A DNA stretch of 57,364 nucleotides, from positions 1 through 57,364 of the forward strand of contig JANSLP010000205.1 of NCBI GenBank assembly GCA_029298735.1, read 5' to 3'. The DNA comes from Ophiostoma sp. CBS 140.51. Lineage: Eukaryota > Ascomycota > Sordariomycetes > Ophiostomatales > Ophiostomataceae. This document shows positions 53,161-57,364 of the stretch, one piece after another. The translations under genes and the position numbers were made by a program. Below the pieces are notes generated by a model. That model worked only from the letters and a program-made list of their open reading frames with translations. It did not search any database and was not told the origin of the DNA. Each line of letters starts with the position of its first letter. Position 1 is the first letter of the stretch.

Positions 53161-56100
53161 ATGGCGACCGAAGTCGAAGCACCGGTCGGCGTTCCTGGCC
53201 CAGCCGGCCCTGCTGGCGCAGCAACTGCCGTAAACTCGTCTGTTGCCGCTGCAAATGCAACAGCACGCGCTCCCGCCAAGAACCCCAACAAGGTCCGCAA
53301 GCGGGCACCGAAAGCTTGCTTGTCGTGCCGTGCCCGCAAGGTCCGTTGTGACGTGTCACAGCGTGGCCGGCCTTGCATGAACTGCTACCTGGACAGCGAG
53401 ACGTGTGTTGTAACAGGCCGTGCCTCGCGGCTGCGCAAGTCGCAACGGCCGGCGGCAGCAACCAGTACCAGTGCAGCAGCAGCAGCAACTAGTGCTGCGC
53501 CCGCACCGACAGATGACGCTGCAACAGCAGCAGCTCAGCCTGCGGCCGCTCCTCAGACAGATGCTGCAGCTTCTCAACAGACTGCCAACGCTCAAAGACC
53601 ACAGTCGCAATCGCACGGCTCTCATCACGGCCACAACCACACTCATGGCCACAGTCACAGCCATTCTCACTCCCACTCTCATTCCCACAACCACGCACAC
53701 CCTCACCAGCACGGCTCGCCGCAATCCGACACTGCGTCGCGGCACCGCACAGTCTCGATCAAGGGCTCGCCCTCTGCCACGCGTGAAAGTGAGCCACCTC
53801 AACAGCAACAAAATCAGCAGCAGCAGGAGCAGCACTCCTCGCCCATGGCAGCACCGGAGATGGACAATCTGCCGCAAATGCACAACGAGCAGCATCAGTC
53901 ACAGCAGCACAATGAGCAGCACAACCACCAGTCTCACAGCCACAGCCACAACCACAGTCATCATAACCAAGCTCACAATCACAACTCTTACAACTCCCAT
54001 AACAACCAAACCCACCATCCTCGCTTTAACAACAACCTTCACGATGACCTCCGCAGTGGTCCCACCAACGATTTCCTTGGATCAGGCGCTGGCGCGTCTA
54101 GTCTTGGTGGCATGGGCGGTGCTGCGCCGTGGGCTGCCGAGCAGGGCCTCAACATCAGCGCCGACATTACATACTCGTACTACCCCTTCCTGGCCATCAG
54201 CAACCTGTCGGGCATCCTGCCCCAGGACGTCAACTACCTCGAGTTGCAGGGCTGTCTGCGCATCCCCACGCGTTCCATCCTTGATGAGTTTGTCCAGCAG
54301 TACTTCTTGCACGTTCACCCGCTCCTGCCGCTCTTCAACGAGGGCGATTTCTGGGAGCTGTACTGCCAGCAAGGCGCCGGCAGCGTGCCTCCCGCAGGCC
54401 GTATGTCCCTGCTTGTCTTCCAGGCGCTGCTCTTTGCGACGTGCAACTTTGTCTCGCGCACCAGCATCCGCGCCCTGGGTTTTCCTACGATCCGCCTGGC
54501 CCGTGCCGCTCTGTATCGCCGAGCCAAGCTGTTGTACGACTTTGAGACCGAGTCGTCCCCCGCCGCCATTGCGCAGGCTGCGCTGCTCCTCAGTTTCTGG
54601 TCTCCCTCGACTAACTCGGGCACCAAGAACCCCAACACCGCCTGGCTCTGCACCGCCATCCAGCAAGCAAAGCTCGCCGAGGCCAACCACTATGCCTCGA
54701 TGCTGCCACCCGACAGCCGTCGTGCCAACATGCTGAAGCGTCTGTGGTGGTGCTGTATCATCCGAGACCGCGTCATGGGTCTGGGTGTGCGCCGCAGTAT
54801 TCAAATCACGCGTGCCCACTTTGACCTGGAAGCCAACCCGCCATTAACGCGTGCCGACTTGGCCGACGAGATTGAGCGCTCGCGTGTCTACAACCCGGGC
54901 ACCAAGAGCTGCTTGATTGAGATTTTGGTGCACATGGTCGAGCTCTGCGTCGTGCTCACCGACATCCTGACACTCGTGTTCCCGCAGGACGACACGCCTG
55001 GCTGGGGCCGCCAGATGGCCGACAGCGATGCCGGTCGTGTGCGGCAGTGCAAGATTGAGCTGCGTCGCTGGTACAAGGACGTGGCGCTCAAGTTCCCCAT
55101 GTTTGGCGGCAGCGGCGGCAGCAGTGACGGCAGTCCCAACAGCACTACAGGCAATGCCGGCAACGGCGGTGGTGGTATCTCCCGCCTTGCCAATGGCGGC
55201 CGTGAGTTCTACCACGACTCGGTGATTCTGTACACCAACTTGATGTACATGTACTACCACTCGTCGCGTGTCGCCCTGTGCCACCACGAGGTGCTGCACA
55301 TTGCCGTCGCCAATGCGGCGCCTAGCTTCGCCAACGGCAACAAGGCCGTCCCCGTCATCTACGAGAACCGCTATGAGCTGCAGGATGCCGCATCGGGTGT
55401 GACGGAGTGTCTGAAGGAGTTGATCCAGCTGCGTCTGGCCCGCTGGTTGCCCATCAGCGCGTGAGTCCTCTTTTCCTTTTCCTATTATCTTACTCAGCTG
55501 CGCCTTTCTTTACGATCATCACTAACAACTACAGTGTCGCCTGCACGGCCTTGCCTCTATTCCTTCACATCCTCGACGTCAAGCTCTCGACCTCCGCTGC
55601 CAACAATAACAACAACGGCAACAACAATGGCAACCCGTCCGCCAACACTCCCAGCGATGGTGGCAATGGCAACGACGGCAACTCGACATCAGCCAGCTCC
55701 GCCCTCAAGCAGCACCGCCTCAACATCTTGATCGAGGCCATGAAGACCTACCAGCCACAGTACGACGGTGTCGACTGGGTTAGCGAGACCATCCGTCACA
55801 TTGTCAACCTGGCCCAGCTGGATGGACCGAATGGGGCCAATGCCAACGGGAATAACAATGGCAACAATGGTGGCAACAATGGCAACAACAACAACGGCGG
55901 CATCTCGGACTGGACGGACATCTTGGCCTCCAACCCGTCCTGGTACCTGCGTCTGGCTCTGACCATGGACTTGGCCTTGAGCAAGAACCGTATGCCCGAG
56001 GAGCGTGACTTCCCTGTTGGTCTGCGTGGTCTGTTCACCGGCGGCTTTAGCTCGATCCGCAACCTTCGTCTTGGCTACAACAAGGACGGCAGCCGGATTA

Positions 56101-57146
56101 ACGGCAATGATAATAACAACGGTGGCAACAACGGCAACGTGAACAGCGACCAGTCGAACAACAACAACTCGAACAATGGTCGTAACAACCAGTTCAACGC
56201 CAACAATGCCAACAACAACATCAGCAGCATGCCGCCCACGTCGCAAGCTGCCAACCTTCCCAGCAACATGGCCATGGACAACAATGCCAACATGAACATG
56301 CACGTCGATGTTCCCCAGCAGCAGCAGCAGCAGCAGCAGCAACACCAGCAGCAACAGACAATACCCTCGGCTCCGGCGCCCAACCTCGTCAACATGATGG
56401 ACGACCCCGCGTCTGTCGCTGCTGCCATGGGCGCCATGGGTGCCAATGGCGGTCTGGGCAACCTGGCTGGCGGTCTCCCCAGTGGCGTGCCTGGTGGTCT
56501 GGGTGCCGACTTCCCCGGTGGTGACTACTCTGCTGCGTTCATGCTCGCGCCGCACCATCTTGCCATGAGCATGGGCATGGCTATGGGTATGGACATTGAC
56601 ATGGACCTCGGCGATATGGACATGGACATGTCTGCGTTCCCACCCAATGCTCTGCTCACCCCGGGCATCGTGACCCAGCTGCCGTCTTCGGACGAGGAGA
56701 CGTCGCCGGCATCTGTGTCGATTGGCACGGCCAGCAGTGAAGCTGCCAACTCGCCGCCCGCTCAGCAGCACAACAACAACAATCAAGCCCAACAGCAAGC
56801 ACAGGCTCAGCGCAACTTTATGACCCAGGCCAACCAGCAACAGCAGCAGCACGCCCACGGCGCCATGCTGGACGCCTATACGTTCAACAACGGCAACGCT
56901 GTTGACGGCAGTGGCAGCCCTGGCACCACCATTACGGACATGGATGACCACAACGATGGCGGCCTTAACCACCACCATAACGCTGGCAACAACATCAAGA
57001 ACAACAACAAGCACGTAAAAGGAGCACGCCACGAAGAGGGCGACGAGTGGATTGAGCCGTCTTGGGACGATGAAGTGCCTGAGATGCGTGAGAGTGACCG
57101 GGACACCGCCCGGGCCCTGCTCGAGGCCATTGGCGAGAATGCGTAG
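53161..57146 (+). CDS. Zn(II)2Cys6 transcription factor, FarA/FarB/CTF1-like
   Basis: Exons 53161-55460 and 55535-57146 (74-bp intron, GTGAGT donor, CACTAAC branch, TACAG acceptor) give 1303 aa. The zinc cluster is C53-x2-C56-x6-C63-x8-C72-x2-C75-x6-C82 (KACLSCRARKVRC, then DVSQRGRPCMNCYLDSETC). The x8 loop and the RARKVRCDVSQRG wording match the fungal fatty-acid and cutinase regulators as I remember them. A His-rich linker (about 152-186) and Gln-rich stretches follow. A fungal-specific regulatory domain starts near residue 330 (YYPFLAISNLSGILPQDVNYLELQGCLRIP) and runs across the intron to about residue 960. The C-terminus is Asn/Gln/Met-rich and low in complexity, likely an activation region. 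FarA/FarB/CTF1 proteins induce peroxisomal beta-oxidation and cutinase genes through CCTCGG. Which paralogue this is cannot be decided here. Confidence 0.85.
53611..53718 (+). repeat. His-rich coding repeat (CAY-rich)
   Basis: A dense run of CAC/CAT codons alternating with Ser and Asn encodes an HSHSHSHNHAH-type tract between the zinc cluster and the regulatory domain. Such tracts can bind metal or promote phase separation; neither is shown. Confidence 0.8.
56316..56357 (+). repeat. Poly-glutamine CAG repeat
   Basis: Eight CAG codons and then mixed CAA/CAG/CAC codons encode nearly pure Gln within the C-terminal low-complexity part of the CTF1-like factor. A likely site of length polymorphism. 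Confidence 0.9.
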
Positions 57147-57364
57147 ATGGATAAGGCGCCATAAAAGGGGTTTAGGGGGTACAATTAATTCACTGGATCT
57201 TGAAACTGGAAAACATATATGGACGGTGGCTAGCGTTTTGATTTTGATTTATTTATGATTATTCTTAATTCAAATAACAGGCTTCAAATAACAGGCTTAT
57301 GGTTTATAAAATATTTCAAACATTCTTTAAATTTTTGTGATATTTTCATGCTTAAACGACTGCA
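57147..57364. other. 3' flank of the CTF1-like gene
   Basis: AT-rich DNA past the stop codon, with short direct repeats (TTCAAATAACAGGCTT twice near 57268-57299). No gene is seen before the window ends. Confidence 0.5.

Noticed and set aside
55689..57032. Long antisense frame of 447 codons, Val-rich
   Set aside because: It is the reverse of Asn/Gln/Met-rich coding DNA in the CTF1-like gene.
1..57364. Secondary-metabolite cluster, mobile element or viral insertion
   Set aside because: No polyketide synthase, NRPS, terpene synthase, transposase, reverse transcriptase, integrase or viral gene is recognisable on either strand.

Overview
The window looks like nuclear DNA of a filamentous ascomycete (Pezizomycotina, probably Sordariomycetes; an Ophiostomatales-like fungus such as Sporothrix is a guess from style, not a demonstrated identity). 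Genes are single transcription units with short introns (mostly 48-115 bp) that carry GTRHGT-type donors, CTRAC/CTAAC branch sites and YAG acceptors. They are separated by intergenic stretches of up to 4.5 kb. The proteins are typically fungal: several Zn(II)2Cys6 regulators, a GPI-anchored GH128 glucanase, a DUF3533/SNG1 protein and an AtuA/DUF1446 protein. I see no transposase, reverse transcriptase, CRISPR, rRNA or convincing tRNA.

Layout. 0-8 kb: a class II aldolase (minus) diverges from an MFS transporter (plus). Next come a C11orf54/DUF1907-type zinc hydrolase, whose last intron appears to splice on a chitin-binding CBM18 exon, and an F-box protein (minus). 8-10.3 kb is gene-free. 10.3-17.1 kb: a PTS2-bearing peroxisomal 3-ketoacyl-CoA thiolase, a secreted GPI-anchored GH128 protein, and an AtuA/DUF1446 protein convergent with it. 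18.7-25.4 kb: a Zn2Cys6 regulator whose zinc cluster is split over a 27-nt microexon, and an ATRIP/Rad26/UvsD-like checkpoint protein. 27.6-30.4 kb: CDP-diacylglycerol synthase and the spliceosomal SmE protein. 31.9-38.2 kb: an SNG1-like membrane protein, a secreted beta-propeller protein, an AADAC-like alpha/beta hydrolase and a GST-like protein. 38.2-42.7 kb is a long gene-free stretch with several motif clusters. 42.7-57.1 kb: a second Zn-cluster regulator, a large vWA plus zinc-domain plus RBR-like putative E3 ligase, and a 1303-residue Zn2Cys6 regulator resembling the FarA/FarB/CTF1 fatty-acid/cutinase regulators.

How the genes work together. Most are independent housekeeping or regulatory loci: phospholipid synthesis, splicing, DNA-damage checkpoint, peroxisomal beta-oxidation. 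Three local themes may matter: the divergent aldolase/transporter pair; the run of membrane-stress, hydrolytic and conjugating genes at 31.9-38.2 kb; and a possible regulatory link between the FarA/CTF1-like factor and the thiolase gene, whose upstream region holds one CCTCGG-type hexamer. The strongest candidate for something undescribed is the hydrolase-CBM18 fusion at 4456-5636, followed by the vWA/RBR protein at 46584-49934.
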